From Cytophagales bacterium (GTDB lineage: Bacteria; Bacteroidota; Bacteroidia; Cytophagales; VRUD01): a DNA stretch of 49,551 bases. Positions 15,719-23,331 of the stretch are shown piece after piece. Both the position numbers and the translations under genes were made by a program. The notes beneath the pieces are model-generated. The model was not told where the DNA came from and made no database searches. It worked only from the letters and a program-made list of their open reading frames with translations. Position 1 is the first letter of the stretch; each line of letters opens with the position of its first letter. The stretch covers positions 1 to 49,551 of the forward strand of contig VRUD01000018.1 of the NCBI GenBank assembly GCA_019456305.1, given 5' to 3'.

Positions 15719-16924
15719 ATGAAAACAATCATAATGAAAAAATTATTATTTCTTACTTTCCTGTCTATCTTTTTAATTAATCCCGTACCAGCCCAATTAG
15801 ACAACAGCGCTTTTTACGATGAAATAACAATTGCATCTAATACTAAAAACAAGCTCTATCTTGGTATCAATAACCTTAATTTTGCAAAGAACAATGAATA
15901 CTTCAATAAAATAGCCGATGGCTATACCTTGTTCGGTTTTCAGCTCAATCCAGCGCTTATTTATTACCCTTCTGACAATGTCCGCATTGATGGGGGCATA
16001 TTTTTGTGGAAAGACTTTGGCAATGACAGGTTTTCTCAAATAGCTCCTACCTTTACAATAACGATTAAGAAAAACGATCTCCGTTTTCTCTTCGGGAATT
16101 TAACCGGGAGCCTCAATCACAGGCTGATAGAACCCATTTATGATTTTGAAAAAATCATGCTTGACAGATTGGAACACGGAGCTCAGCTTATTTTGAAAAA
16201 AAATTGGTTGTACTTCGATGCCTGGATAGATTGGGAAAAAATGATATACCGGGATTCTCCTTTTCAAGAAGAAGTATCAGGAGGGCTATCGACAAATTTT
16301 ATATTATTAAAAAAACAAGATAGTAATACAAATGAAGGGAACCTTTCCCGACCTGCGGTGCGGGACAGGTCGGCTTCGCCTCGCAATAAAAATCTGACAT
16401 TTGAAATACCTTTTCAATTTTTTGCCTATCATAAAGGCGGACAGATTGATACAAATACCACACCGCTATTATCTGTACTTAATACAGCCGTGGGGTTTTC
16501 TATTGATAAGAGATTAGGCTCAAAGGTGTTTTATGATCTTCGCACTGATAATTATTTTGTTTATTATAAGGATTTTTCATTAACAAAAAGGCAAGCATTT
16601 AATGAAGGAACCGGCATTTACCTCAACCTCGCATTAAAAACAAAATTTCTAACGCTGATGGTTAGCTATTGGCAGGGAGAAAGGTATATCGCTGAATATG
16701 GTGGTAAGTTGTATCAATCAGTATCAAGTAAAAAACAGGGGGAGTATGAGGGGGTACGTCAATTGCTTTTTCTCAGGTTCATGCATGATGTAAAAATAAC
16801 AGACAATATATTCCTGGTATTCCGCTTTGAACCTTATTATGATTTTGTTAATGATAAAATAGAATTTTCCCACGGGTTGTATGTGACTTACGGGCAGGAT
16901 ATTTTTTTGAAGAAAATAAAATAG
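15719..16924 (+). CDS. Exported outer-membrane-type protein, unknown function
   Basis: A 401-residue protein with a signal peptide (cleavage near PVPAQ, about residue 26) and many short amphipathic, aromatic-rich segments (NYFVYYKDFSLTKR, FRFEPYYDFVNDKIEFSHG). These suggest an outer-membrane beta-barrel of 14-18 strands. ATG at 15734 (MKKLLFLTF) is an alternative start. About residues 206-225 contain an inserted palindromic repeat read as SRPAVRDRSASPR; sequence before and after it looks like normal family sequence. It is transcribed divergently from recA from its own promoter and ends 13 bp from the convergent coxA stop. No named family is recognised. Confidence 0.6.
   Translation: MKTIIMKKLLFLTFLSIFLINPVPAQLDNSAFYDEITIASNTKNKLYLGINNLNFAKNNEYFNKIADGYTLFGFQLNPALIYYPSDNVRIDGGIFLWKDFGNDRFSQIAPTFTITIKKNDLRFLFGNLTGSLNHRLIEPIYDFEKIMLDRLEHGAQLILKKNWLYFDAWIDWEKMIYRDSPFQEEVSGGLSTNFILLKKQDSNTNEGNLSRPAVRDRSASPRNKNLTFEIPFQFFAYHKGGQIDTNTTPLLSVLNTAVGFSIDKRLGSKVFYDLRTDNYFVYYKDFSLTKRQAFNEGTGIYLNLALKTKFLTLMVSYWQGERYIAEYGGKLYQSVSSKKQGEYEGVRQLLFLRFMHDVKITDNIFLVFRFEPYYDFVNDKIEFSHGLYVTYGQDIFLKKIK
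16339..16390. repeat. In-frame palindromic repeat in the 15719 gene
   Basis: CCGACCTG (16348-16355) and CAGGTCGG (16366-16373) form a perfect 8-bp inverted repeat in a GC-rich island of about 50 bases. It is translated in frame as LSRPAVRDRSASPR within an otherwise AT-rich gene. I recognise this as the CCCGACCTGCGGTGCGGGAC type of dispersed repeat seen in Bacteroidota assemblies. Confidence 0.65.
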
Positions 16925-16937
16925 CAAATAAATTCAA

Positions 16938-18845
16938 TTACGTCCATTCTTCCTCACGTACAATTTTCGCCAGGTCTTTTTCCAAAGCTATCTTCTCATT
17001 TTCTTCAGGCGTGTTGGATTCTTTGGTTTTTGAATAAGGGACATTTTGAGGTATAAAGTCATCCTTTGCCCCGGGCTTGCTGTAATCATAAGGGCCGCGA
17101 TAAACGGTAGGAATTTCACCTGACCAGTTGCCGTGAATTGGCTTGGGATCGGCAGTCCATTCCAGCGTGTTGGAGTTCCAGGGATTTTGTGGCGCTCTGC
17201 GTCCTTTGAAAATACTGTAGAAGAAATTGAACAAGAATATCAATTGAGCGCTCACTGCAACGAAAGCAAACATACTGATCATTGAATTCAGGTCTGCAAA
17301 TTTATCAAAGGCATCAAAGCCGGTAAAGGAATAGTATCTCCTTGGAACCCCTGCCATACCAATATAGTGCATGGGGAAAAACACCAAATAAACAGAAGCA
17401 AAGGTGAGCCAGAAATGCAAATACCCAAGCTTTTCATCCATCATCCTGCCAAACATCTTGGGGAACCAGTGATAAACACCTGCTATTACACCAAATAAAG
17501 AAGACATACCCATCACGATATGAAAGTGAGCAACCACAAAATAGGTGTCGTGCAGTTGAATATCAATGGCAGGACTACCCAGGAAAAGCCCTGTTAAGCC
17601 GCCTGAAATAAATACGGAAACAAGGCCTATAGAAAACAGCAATGCAGGCGTAAAAATGATATTCCCCCTGTACAGAGTGGCGATATAGTTAAATACCTTA
17701 ACGGCAGAAGGAACGGCTATGATGAAAGTGAGGATCATAAAGACTGACCCCAGAAACGGGTTCATACCTGTTATAAACATATGGTGCGCCCATACAATAA
17801 ATGAGAGACCCGCAATGGCCAAAAGCGAACCAACCATTGCCTTGTATCCAAAGATAGGTTTCCTTGAACAGGTAGCAATGATCTCTGATGTGATGCCCAA
17901 TGCCGGCAGCATAACAATATAAACTTCAGGATGGCCCAAAAACCAGAACAGATGCTGAAACAGAATAGCGCTTCCACCAATATTATGGAGCGCTTCTCCT
18001 GCGATATAAATTTCTGACAAGTAAAAGCTGGTCCCAAAACTCCTGTCAAAGATCAATAATAAAGATGCTGAAAACAATACAGGAAATGATAGTAAACCAA
18101 GAATAGCAGTGAGGAAAAATGCCCATATAGTTAAAGGCAATTTAGCGAAAGACAGCCCTGGTGTTCTGAGGTTGATCACCGTAGTGATATAATTGATGCC
18201 TCCCATTAACATAGCCAATATAAACAAGGCCATGCTGACAAGCCATAAGGTCATCCCCAATCCCGAACCTGCAATAGCCTGGGGTAAGGCGCTTAAGGGC
18301 GGATAAACGGTCCATCCCCCAGCCGCAGGGCCAGACTGAACAAAAAATGACCAGAACATAACCAGACTGGAGGCAAAGAAAAACCAGTAGGAGAGCATAT
18401 TGATAAAGGGTGACGCCATATCGCGGGAGCCGCACTGGAGGGGAATGAGGTAATTGCTGAAGGTTCCGCTCAATCCGGCAGTTAGCACAAAAAACACCAT
18501 GATGGTACCATGCATGGTGATCATGGCCAGATAAAATTCCTGGTCGATCTTACCATTTTGAATCCATGCCCCTAATATAGGTTTGAGAAATCCCATTTCC
18601 ATATCGGGATAACCAAGCTGCAGCCTCATCAAAACAGACAGGGCAGCCCCGATCAAAGCCCAGAAGATACCGGTAAACATAAACTGCTTGCCAATGATCT
18701 TATGGTCCTGGCTGAAAACGTACTTAGTGATAAAGGATTCTTTTTTATGATCGTGATCGTGTCCAAGTCCGTTTTCCTCAATATGAGCAAAACCGTCTCC
18801 TTCTTTGGTATCAATTTGCTGGGTTTTTGTGCCTGCTTTTGCCAT
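16938..18845 (-). CDS. coxA: Cytochrome c oxidase subunit I (aa3 type)
   Basis: This 635-residue subunit, with about 12 membrane helices, is the proton-pumping heme-copper core that reduces oxygen to water. CuB ligands are H305 in GHPEVY (with the cross-linked Y309) and H354-H355 in WAHHMF. H440 and H442 in AHFHIVMG bind the a3 and a hemes. E307 in GHPEVY marks an A1-type D-channel. An unusually long His/Asp-rich N-terminal tail (HIEENGLGHDHDHKKES) precedes the first helix. It is the last gene of the act-cox operon, 66 bp after coxB, with a candidate internal promoter at 18870-18902. ActC and ActF are expected partners in an ACIII-oxidase supercomplex, as shown in Flavobacterium johnsoniae. 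Confidence 0.97.
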   Translation of the reverse strand: MAKAGTKTQQIDTKEGDGFAHIEENGLGHDHDHKKESFITKYVFSQDHKIIGKQFMFTGIFWALIGAALSVLMRLQLGYPDMEMGFLKPILGAWIQNGKIDQEFYLAMITMHGTIMVFFVLTAGLSGTFSNYLIPLQCGSRDMASPFINMLSYWFFFASSLVMFWSFFVQSGPAAGGWTVYPPLSALPQAIAGSGLGMTLWLVSMALFILAMLMGGINYITTVINLRTPGLSFAKLPLTIWAFFLTAILGLLSFPVLFSASLLLIFDRSFGTSFYLSEIYIAGEALHNIGGSAILFQHLFWFLGHPEVYIVMLPALGITSEIIATCSRKPIFGYKAMVGSLLAIAGLSFIVWAHHMFITGMNPFLGSVFMILTFIIAVPSAVKVFNYIATLYRGNIIFTPALLFSIGLVSVFISGGLTGLFLGSPAIDIQLHDTYFVVAHFHIVMGMSSLFGVIAGVYHWFPKMFGRMMDEKLGYLHFWLTFASVYLVFFPMHYIGMAGVPRRYYSFTGFDAFDKFADLNSMISMFAFVAVSAQLIFLFNFFYSIFKGRRAPQNPWNSNTLEWTADPKPIHGNWSGEIPTVYRGPYDYSKPGAKDDFIPQNVPYSKTKESNTPEENEKIALEKDLAKIVREEEWT

Positions 18846-18869
18846 GTTTAAAGTTTAGAGATTAAAGTA

Positions 18870-18902
18870 CAAAGTTAAAAATTTTTATATGTAAATATAC
18901 AA
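18870..18902 (-). promoter_or_regulatory. Candidate internal promoter before coxA
   Basis: On the minus strand TTG (18902-18900), 22 bases, then TAACTTTG (18877-18870), an exact TAnnTTTG box. It lies in the 66-bp coxB-coxA gap and overlaps no gene. The spacing is long for the consensus, so activity is uncertain. Confidence 0.4.
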
Positions 18903-18911
18903 ATCTATTAC

Positions 18912-20000
18912 TTATTCTTCTTCATCCTCACTTTCATCTCCTTTTACTTCCTCCTGCGCTAAAGCTTCATCAGGCAGGCTTTCAATACCTAACACAAATT
19001 TCCTTAATTTTTCAGGCACTTTTTCCAGATATTCAGGATGTTTACTTAGCCATGACTTTTGTTCAGAGAGCCACTTATAGTAATCCTCCTCCTCATCTAC
19101 ATAAATCAGATATCGCATAGCAAAATGTCCCTTGCCGCATAATTCAGCACAGGCGAGCTCATATTTAAAATCAGGGTTATTGAGCTTCTTGCGCATTTCT
19201 TCCGTAGTAGTTCTCGGAGTAAAATAGAACCTCGTAGGCATACCTGGCACTGCATCCATTTTTACCCTAAAATGAGGTGCATAGACACTGTGCAATACGT
19301 CCCGCGACCTGATCTTAAACATAACAGGCTTGCCTTTTGGGATATGGATTTCACGGGGACTAAAATCATCCAGGGATGCTTTGTCGGTAAAGTCTACACC
19401 GTTTTCATTGGTTTCATCAATAAGCCTGAAATCATATTTGCCTAATTTACCATCGGGGCCCGGATACCTGACTTTCCAGGCAAATTGCTTGCCCATAATT
19501 TCTACAATTACAGGATCTTCAGGGGGATCCATCATCACATTTATCCAGGTTTTTAATCCGTAGAATGCCATAATAACGATCATAATTGTAGTAGCAACTG
19601 TCCAAAAGATCTCTAATTTATGATGATCAGGAAAGAAATATGCTCTTTTGCCTTCTTTATATTGGTATAAGTAAGGGAAGACGAAAAGTAGAGTATTTAA
19701 GAAAAGCCAGGCAATAACCGTAACTACTGTAGTTACCCAAAACAGATTGTCAGTTACCAGGCCATGTACAGAAGCGGATTCAGGTAAAAACTTTAAACTG
19801 AACTCTCCATAAGTCCCGAATAATAATCCGATGCCTAATACCATGATGACCGGGAATAAAATAGCATTTACCTTATTGAGCTTGTCTACCCGCTTTCTGA
19901 AACTTCCACGTAGAACAGAAAAGAGAGTGTGGGTCCGGTAACCTAACAGTAAGATCACCATGATCAGAATGGCAGCGATGATTAGCAATATTTTGAACAT
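18912..20000 (-). CDS. coxB: Cytochrome c oxidase subunit II (CuA)
   Basis: This 362-residue subunit carries the binuclear CuA centre that takes electrons from cytochrome c or directly from ACIII. CuA ligands are in CAELCGKGHFAM (C284, C288, H292, M295), with the upstream His in LHSVYAPHFRVKMD and a Glu in the CAEL loop. Besides the usual two-helix hairpin (about residues 88-150), two further hydrophobic segments precede it (about 4-20 and 48-65), giving four membrane helices. The C-terminus is an acidic tail (EEVKGDESEDEEE). The gene follows actF by 31 bp. Confidence 0.96.
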   Translation of the reverse strand: MFKILLIIAAILIMVILLLGYRTHTLFSVLRGSFRKRVDKLNKVNAILFPVIMVLGIGLLFGTYGEFSLKFLPESASVHGLVTDNLFWVTTVVTVIAWLFLNTLLFVFPYLYQYKEGKRAYFFPDHHKLEIFWTVATTIMIVIMAFYGLKTWINVMMDPPEDPVIVEIMGKQFAWKVRYPGPDGKLGKYDFRLIDETNENGVDFTDKASLDDFSPREIHIPKGKPVMFKIRSRDVLHSVYAPHFRVKMDAVPGMPTRFYFTPRTTTEEMRKKLNNPDFKYELACAELCGKGHFAMRYLIYVDEEEDYYKWLSEQKSWLSKHPEYLEKVPEKLRKFVLGIESLPDEALAQEEVKGDESEDEEE

Positions 20001-20031
20001 ATCATTTTGAATTTGAAAATATTAAGAAAAT

Positions 20032-21276
20032 TTAAACAGTATGATGCACACTCTCCTCCAACATCGGATGATGCTTCGCTATCAGCGATGCTTTGGAAAG
20101 CGCAAAAAGAACAGTATATAGAAAAATACCGATATAAATCACTGTAACGCCTATTTCCATAAAACCTATACCTCCCTGTTCGTGTACGGTGCCGGGCATC
20201 ACCATCAGGTAAAAATCCAGCCAATGACCGAAAAGAACTAACATACAAACAATTTTCACTATTGCCATATGGCGCTTCGAATCTCTTGTCATCAATGCCA
20301 GGAAGGGAAAGATAAAGTTAATGATCAGGGTGGCAAAAAACCATGGAGCATATTGATCGCTCAACAACCTTTGTACAAAATAAATTGACTCTTCGGGGAT
20401 ATTGGCATAATAGATCAGGAAGAATTGACAAAACCACAGGTAGGTCCAGAAAACGCTGAAAGCAAATACAAATAAAGCCAGGTTATGAATATGGTTCTCA
20501 TTTACGATTGCCAAATAGCCATTTTGTTTGAGATATATTACTATCAATGTAATAAAGCACAACCCTGAAACAAACCAGCTTGAAAACACATACCACCCGA
20601 TCATGGTGCTGAACCAGTGAGCGTCAATGGACATGATCCAATCCCAGGCAGCCATAGAAGAGGTAACGCCAAAAATTACCATAAAAAAAGCGCAGATCAT
20701 TCTTAGCTTATTAAAATGTTCAAGCCCGCCACTAATATCTTCCGTAAGAGAATATTTTCTGATCAACCAGAACAGCCCGAACCATAATACAAAATATCCT
20801 ACCATCCTGGAAGTAAAAAATGGCATATTCAGAAAGCCACTCTTTCCATCGAGTATTTCATCATACCTTGCATCGTTTTTATCATAAAGATATTCGTGTG
20901 TCCAATGAAACAGGTCATGGTTTGCAACAAGAAATATAATTAGCATCAGTACACCTGCAACAGGCAAAAAGTAGCCAAAAGCTTCCGGGACTCGCTTTAT
21001 TGACACCGACCATCCTGCCCATGCTACATATTGCATAGAAAGGAAGAACACACCAATAAGCGCTATACCTGTAAACCAGACATTATTGAGCCAAAGATTC
21101 GCCCATAGTCTTTTTGACCAGTGGAGAACATGATTTAGAGCTTCTCCTCCCTCATGCTCACCGTGACCGCCAACGTTCATTAATACAATTCCGAGTATCA
21201 CCAATAAGATACCGGCACCGATCATTGTCATCAGGCTTTTTTTAGCCTTTTTTGTAAATTCAAATTTTTCTTCCAT
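20032..21276 (-). CDS. actF: Alternative complex III, subunit ActF
   Basis: A 414-residue membrane protein with about ten helices, of the NrfD-like fold, paralogous to ActC. Landmarks are HVLHWSKRLWANLWLNNVWFTG near the N-terminus and GWYVFSSWFVSGLCFITL and FWTYLWFCQFFLIYYANIPEE in the second half, the last being characteristic of ActF. ActF is an integral part of the quinol:cytochrome c oxidoreductase and lies next to the putative proton path and the oxidase. The gene is separated from actE by 575 bp of small ORFs and debris but remains collinear. It is 31 bp before coxB. Confidence 0.93.
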   Translation of the reverse strand: MEEKFEFTKKAKKSLMTMIGAGILLVILGIVLMNVGGHGEHEGGEALNHVLHWSKRLWANLWLNNVWFTGIALIGVFFLSMQYVAWAGWSVSIKRVPEAFGYFLPVAGVLMLIIFLVANHDLFHWTHEYLYDKNDARYDEILDGKSGFLNMPFFTSRMVGYFVLWFGLFWLIRKYSLTEDISGGLEHFNKLRMICAFFMVIFGVTSSMAAWDWIMSIDAHWFSTMIGWYVFSSWFVSGLCFITLIVIYLKQNGYLAIVNENHIHNLALFVFAFSVFWTYLWFCQFFLIYYANIPEESIYFVQRLLSDQYAPWFFATLIINFIFPFLALMTRDSKRHMAIVKIVCMLVLFGHWLDFYLMVMPGTVHEQGGIGFMEIGVTVIYIGIFLYTVLFALSKASLIAKHHPMLEESVHHTV

Positions 21277-21307
21277 GAGATAGTTATAAAAAAATCACTT
21301 TATTGGT

Positions 21308-21486
21308 TTAACTATTATTTAGAAAAGATTTTGAAGAATACCGCCAACGGTGTCCTCCATAAACCCAAAAAACAAGCTCTCTGGATTTTGATTCCCATTC
21401 ATCTATAGTATTAAGGTCACCCCCCTTAGTTTTATCCCATTGATATTCAAAAGCGCCACCAGAATAAAACGATGCGGAACATCTAA
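21308..21486 (-). pseudogene. Aromatic-rich coding remnant without start codon
   Basis: A frame of about 59 codons without an ATG runs directly on from the stop codon of the small basic ORF (21487). It reads with protein-like composition: FEYQWDKTKGGDLNTID, then EWESKSRELVFWVYGGHRWR, ending SFLNNS. The density of Trp, Tyr and acidic/basic alternation is unlike random AT-rich sequence. It may be the C-terminal end of a lost gene, or be expressed by readthrough or a non-ATG start. No family is recognised. Confidence 0.3.
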
Positions 21487-21591
21487 TTATTTATTTCTAT
21501 GCTTTTTTTCCCTTTTTTCTTCCCTTTTTTCTTTTATTGTTTTAGCTGGCTTCTTTTTTATGTTTTTTTTAGCATTTCTTTCTTTTGCCAT
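21487..21591 (-). CDS. Small Lys/Arg-rich protein (34 residues)
   Basis: A 34-codon ATG-initiated frame starts MAKERNAKKNIKKKPAKTIK and continues EKREEKREKKHRNK. About half of its residues are Lys or Arg. I recall similar tiny basic proteins with a PAKTxKEKR core recurring as unannotated ORFs in Bacteroidota; this is from memory and needs a search. Such composition suggests nucleic-acid or ribosome contact. It lies inside the respiratory operon between actE and actF, in the same direction, with an A-rich leader (CAAAATCTAAAATC) before the ATG. Confidence 0.5.
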   Translation of the reverse strand: MAKERNAKKNIKKKPAKTIKEKREEKREKKHRNK

Positions 21592-21700
21592 GATTTTAGA
21601 TTTTGGTTATTATTTTTTTTAAATGGTTGCTAACGTATGTGCAATTCTTAGACTTATATCCCCAATATGGTACGGTAAACGAAGTCTGCAAAGATCAAAT

Positions 21701-21769
21701 TTAATATTTTTTTTTCAATCCATACTTAAAATAATCGTTATCTTGTATTTTTACTGTAATTGTTTTCAT
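21701..21769 (-). pseudogene. Antitoxin-like N-terminal fragment (22 residues)
   Basis: A short frame, MKTITVKIQDNDYFKYGLKKKY, begins like the N-terminal strand of small antitoxins and then stops after a run of nine A. Dropping one A would extend the frame by about 28 codons to near 21621. It may be a frameshifted or truncated gene. The remaining sequence of this gap (21592-21700 and 21770-21851) shows no gene; 21828-21855 holds CTACT/CAACTG-type repeat units. Confidence 0.2.
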
Positions 21770-21851
21770 GATTATTTAAATTGGTTTTTCAAACGTAATT
21801 GATTATTTGTCATAGTTTATTGTTTATTGTCAACTGTCTACTACCTATTGC

Positions 21852-22403
21852 CTACTGCTTCTGCTTCTGCAATGCTTGAACATAATGAACGATCTTCCAC
21901 CTTTCCTGTGGATTAAGCTGCGAAGCATGAGACCCCATCCTGCCCTTTCCCCAGGTGATGGTATGGAAAATATGTCCTTCTGCCAGATTCTTTACCCTGC
22001 CTTTATTGTATGCAGCAACGCCTTTAAAAACAACACCAACAAGCCCATCCCCTTGCCCGGTTTCTCCATGGCAATGAACACAAAATCTTGAATACAATAC
22101 TTTACCTTCCTCCAGTATTTCATCAGTCAGCGAAATTGGATTCTTTAAAGTTCTTGCAGCCAGTTCAAAGCTGTCTTTAGGTATATGATAAGGCATCTGT
22201 CCGCGGGCAATCGTGCCAGGAACAGGTTCCCGCATTCTACTTGCATCAGAGTTGGCTTGAACTTCTGTTTTTTTAAGAGGTTCATAGGGAATTGAGTGAT
22301 ACATATTAGGCGCAAATTCAATACCCGGGTCACCCGGATCCTTTTGGCAGGAGGTCAGTATTACGAAACTGAAAAAAATAATATAGTACAGATATTTGTT
22401 CAT
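21852..22403 (-). CDS. actE: Alternative complex III, monoheme cytochrome c subunit ActE
   Basis: A 183-residue lipoprotein cytochrome. The signal peptide ends in the lipobox LTSC (C19 lipidated). One heme is bound by CVHCH (C108, C111, H112), and M156 in GKGRMGSHASQL is the likely sixth ligand. ActE is one of the periplasmic electron carriers of ACIII, passing electrons from ActA and ActB towards cytochrome c or the oxidase. It follows actD by 30 bp. Confidence 0.95.
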   Translation of the reverse strand: MNKYLYYIIFFSFVILTSCQKDPGDPGIEFAPNMYHSIPYEPLKKTEVQANSDASRMREPVPGTIARGQMPYHIPKDSFELAARTLKNPISLTDEILEEGKVLYSRFCVHCHGETGQGDGLVGVVFKGVAAYNKGRVKNLAEGHIFHTITWGKGRMGSHASQLNPQERWKIVHYVQALQKQKQ

Positions 22404-22433
22404 ATTGAAATTCGTTAATCGTTATATTATATG

Positions 22434-22952
22434 TTACATTTCTTTCTTATTAACTTCAGCCGCACCTGTATCCTTTAAAATTGTAGTGATCTTTTTTGCA
22501 TCCAGATCATTTGCTTCAAGTTCAACTGCCAAAACAAATTTATCATTAACACTTCTGACGTCAAACATTTTTGCTTTCACACCAGGCAAAAGCCAGCTCC
22601 TTAAAAGGAAAGTTGCTACCATTCCCAAAGCACACAACAATACGGTCATTTCAAAAGCAACAGGTATAAAATCAGGCAAAGGGATACCCGATTTACCGCC
22701 AATGATCATAGGCCAGTCAAAGCCCAGCATCCATATTTGCATCAGCAGCGCAAGAGAAGTACCGGTGGCTCCGAACAAAAACGCCACAATATCTATCCTT
22801 GATCTTCTGAGCCCCATCGCTTTATCCAATCCATGCACAGGAAATGGTGTATAAGCTTCATGGAGCTTTACGCCTTTGTTACGGCTTTCTTTTACAGCTT
22901 TGAGGAGAACTTCCTCATCATCGTAGATTCCGACTAGATAATTGTTAGCCAT
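22434..22952 (-). CDS. actD: Alternative complex III, subunit ActD (DUF3341)
   Basis: A 172-residue protein of the DUF3341 family. A soluble N-terminal part (YLVGIYDDEEVLLKAVKESR, then YTPFPVHGLDKAMGLRRSRI) is followed by two membrane helices (about 56-78 and 98-122) and a short C-terminal domain. The PFPVHGLDKAMGL block is characteristic. ActD is a structural membrane subunit of ACIII without cofactors. It lies 31 bp after the hicB-like gene. Confidence 0.95.
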   Translation of the reverse strand: MANNYLVGIYDDEEVLLKAVKESRNKGVKLHEAYTPFPVHGLDKAMGLRRSRIDIVAFLFGATGTSLALLMQIWMLGFDWPMIIGGKSGIPLPDFIPVAFEMTVLLCALGMVATFLLRSWLLPGVKAKMFDVRSVNDKFVLAVELEANDLDAKKITTILKDTGAAEVNKKEM

Positions 22953-22983
22953 TGTTTACAAAGTTGATTATCATTAAAGTAAT

Positions 22984-23175
22984 TCAACAAAATATTCTAC
23001 AAGGTAAAGGCAAATTATGCGCTTTTCTGGTTTCTATGCTTAACTCAATAGCTTCCTTAATATTTTTTAAAGCTTCTTTTTTGGTTTTACCTTGAGATAC
23101 ACAGCCTGGTAATGATGGACACTCAACTACAATATAATTATCTTCACCTTTAGTTAATGTGATAATAAATTTCAT
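22984..23175 (-). CDS. HicB-family antitoxin-like protein (orphan)
   Basis: A 63-residue protein matching the partial RNase H-like fold of HicB antitoxins: strand ITLTKGEDNYIVVECPSLPGC, then the family hallmark SQGKTKKEALKNIKEAIELSIE. The usual C-terminal DNA-binding domain is absent, as in short HicB proteins. No hicA toxin (a basic double-stranded RNA-binding-like ORF of about 60-80 residues) was seen within the surrounding gaps. It is inserted between actC and actD, reading with the operon. It could act as a silent orphan, pair with a distant HicA, or simply be a recent insertion. Confidence 0.75.
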   Translation of the reverse strand: MKFIITLTKGEDNYIVVECPSLPGCVSQGKTKKEALKNIKEAIELSIETRKAHNLPLPCRIFC

Positions 23176-23263
23176 ATCAATTATTTAATTAATGTATATG
23201 AACTGCTACTGCTACTTCTCCCTATTCCCTTATTCCCTCATCTTTAACCAAACCCATTGTCCA

Positions 23264-23331
23264 TCAACATGAATGTTGAGTTACAACCCCCTATTTCCCT
23301 ATTTTCTACAATCCACGACATAAATGTCGTG
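23264..23331. repeat. Two short palindromes in the actC to hicB-like gap
   Basis: TCAACATGAATGTTGA (23264-23279) and CACGACATAAATGTCGTG (23314-23331) are near-perfect palindromes. The second abuts the actC stop codon (23332-23334). Both resemble AACATGAATGTT and GACATAAATGTC units that recur as dispersed repeats in Bacteroidota. As hairpins in the operon mRNA they could limit readthrough or protect the upstream message. Confidence 0.6.

Noticed and set aside
21440-21622. A 60-codon hydrophobic, Phe-rich frame on the plus strand.
   Set aside because: It is the complement of the Lys-codon-rich small basic ORF; AAA codons read backwards give TTT, so the Phe-rich sequence is an artefact.
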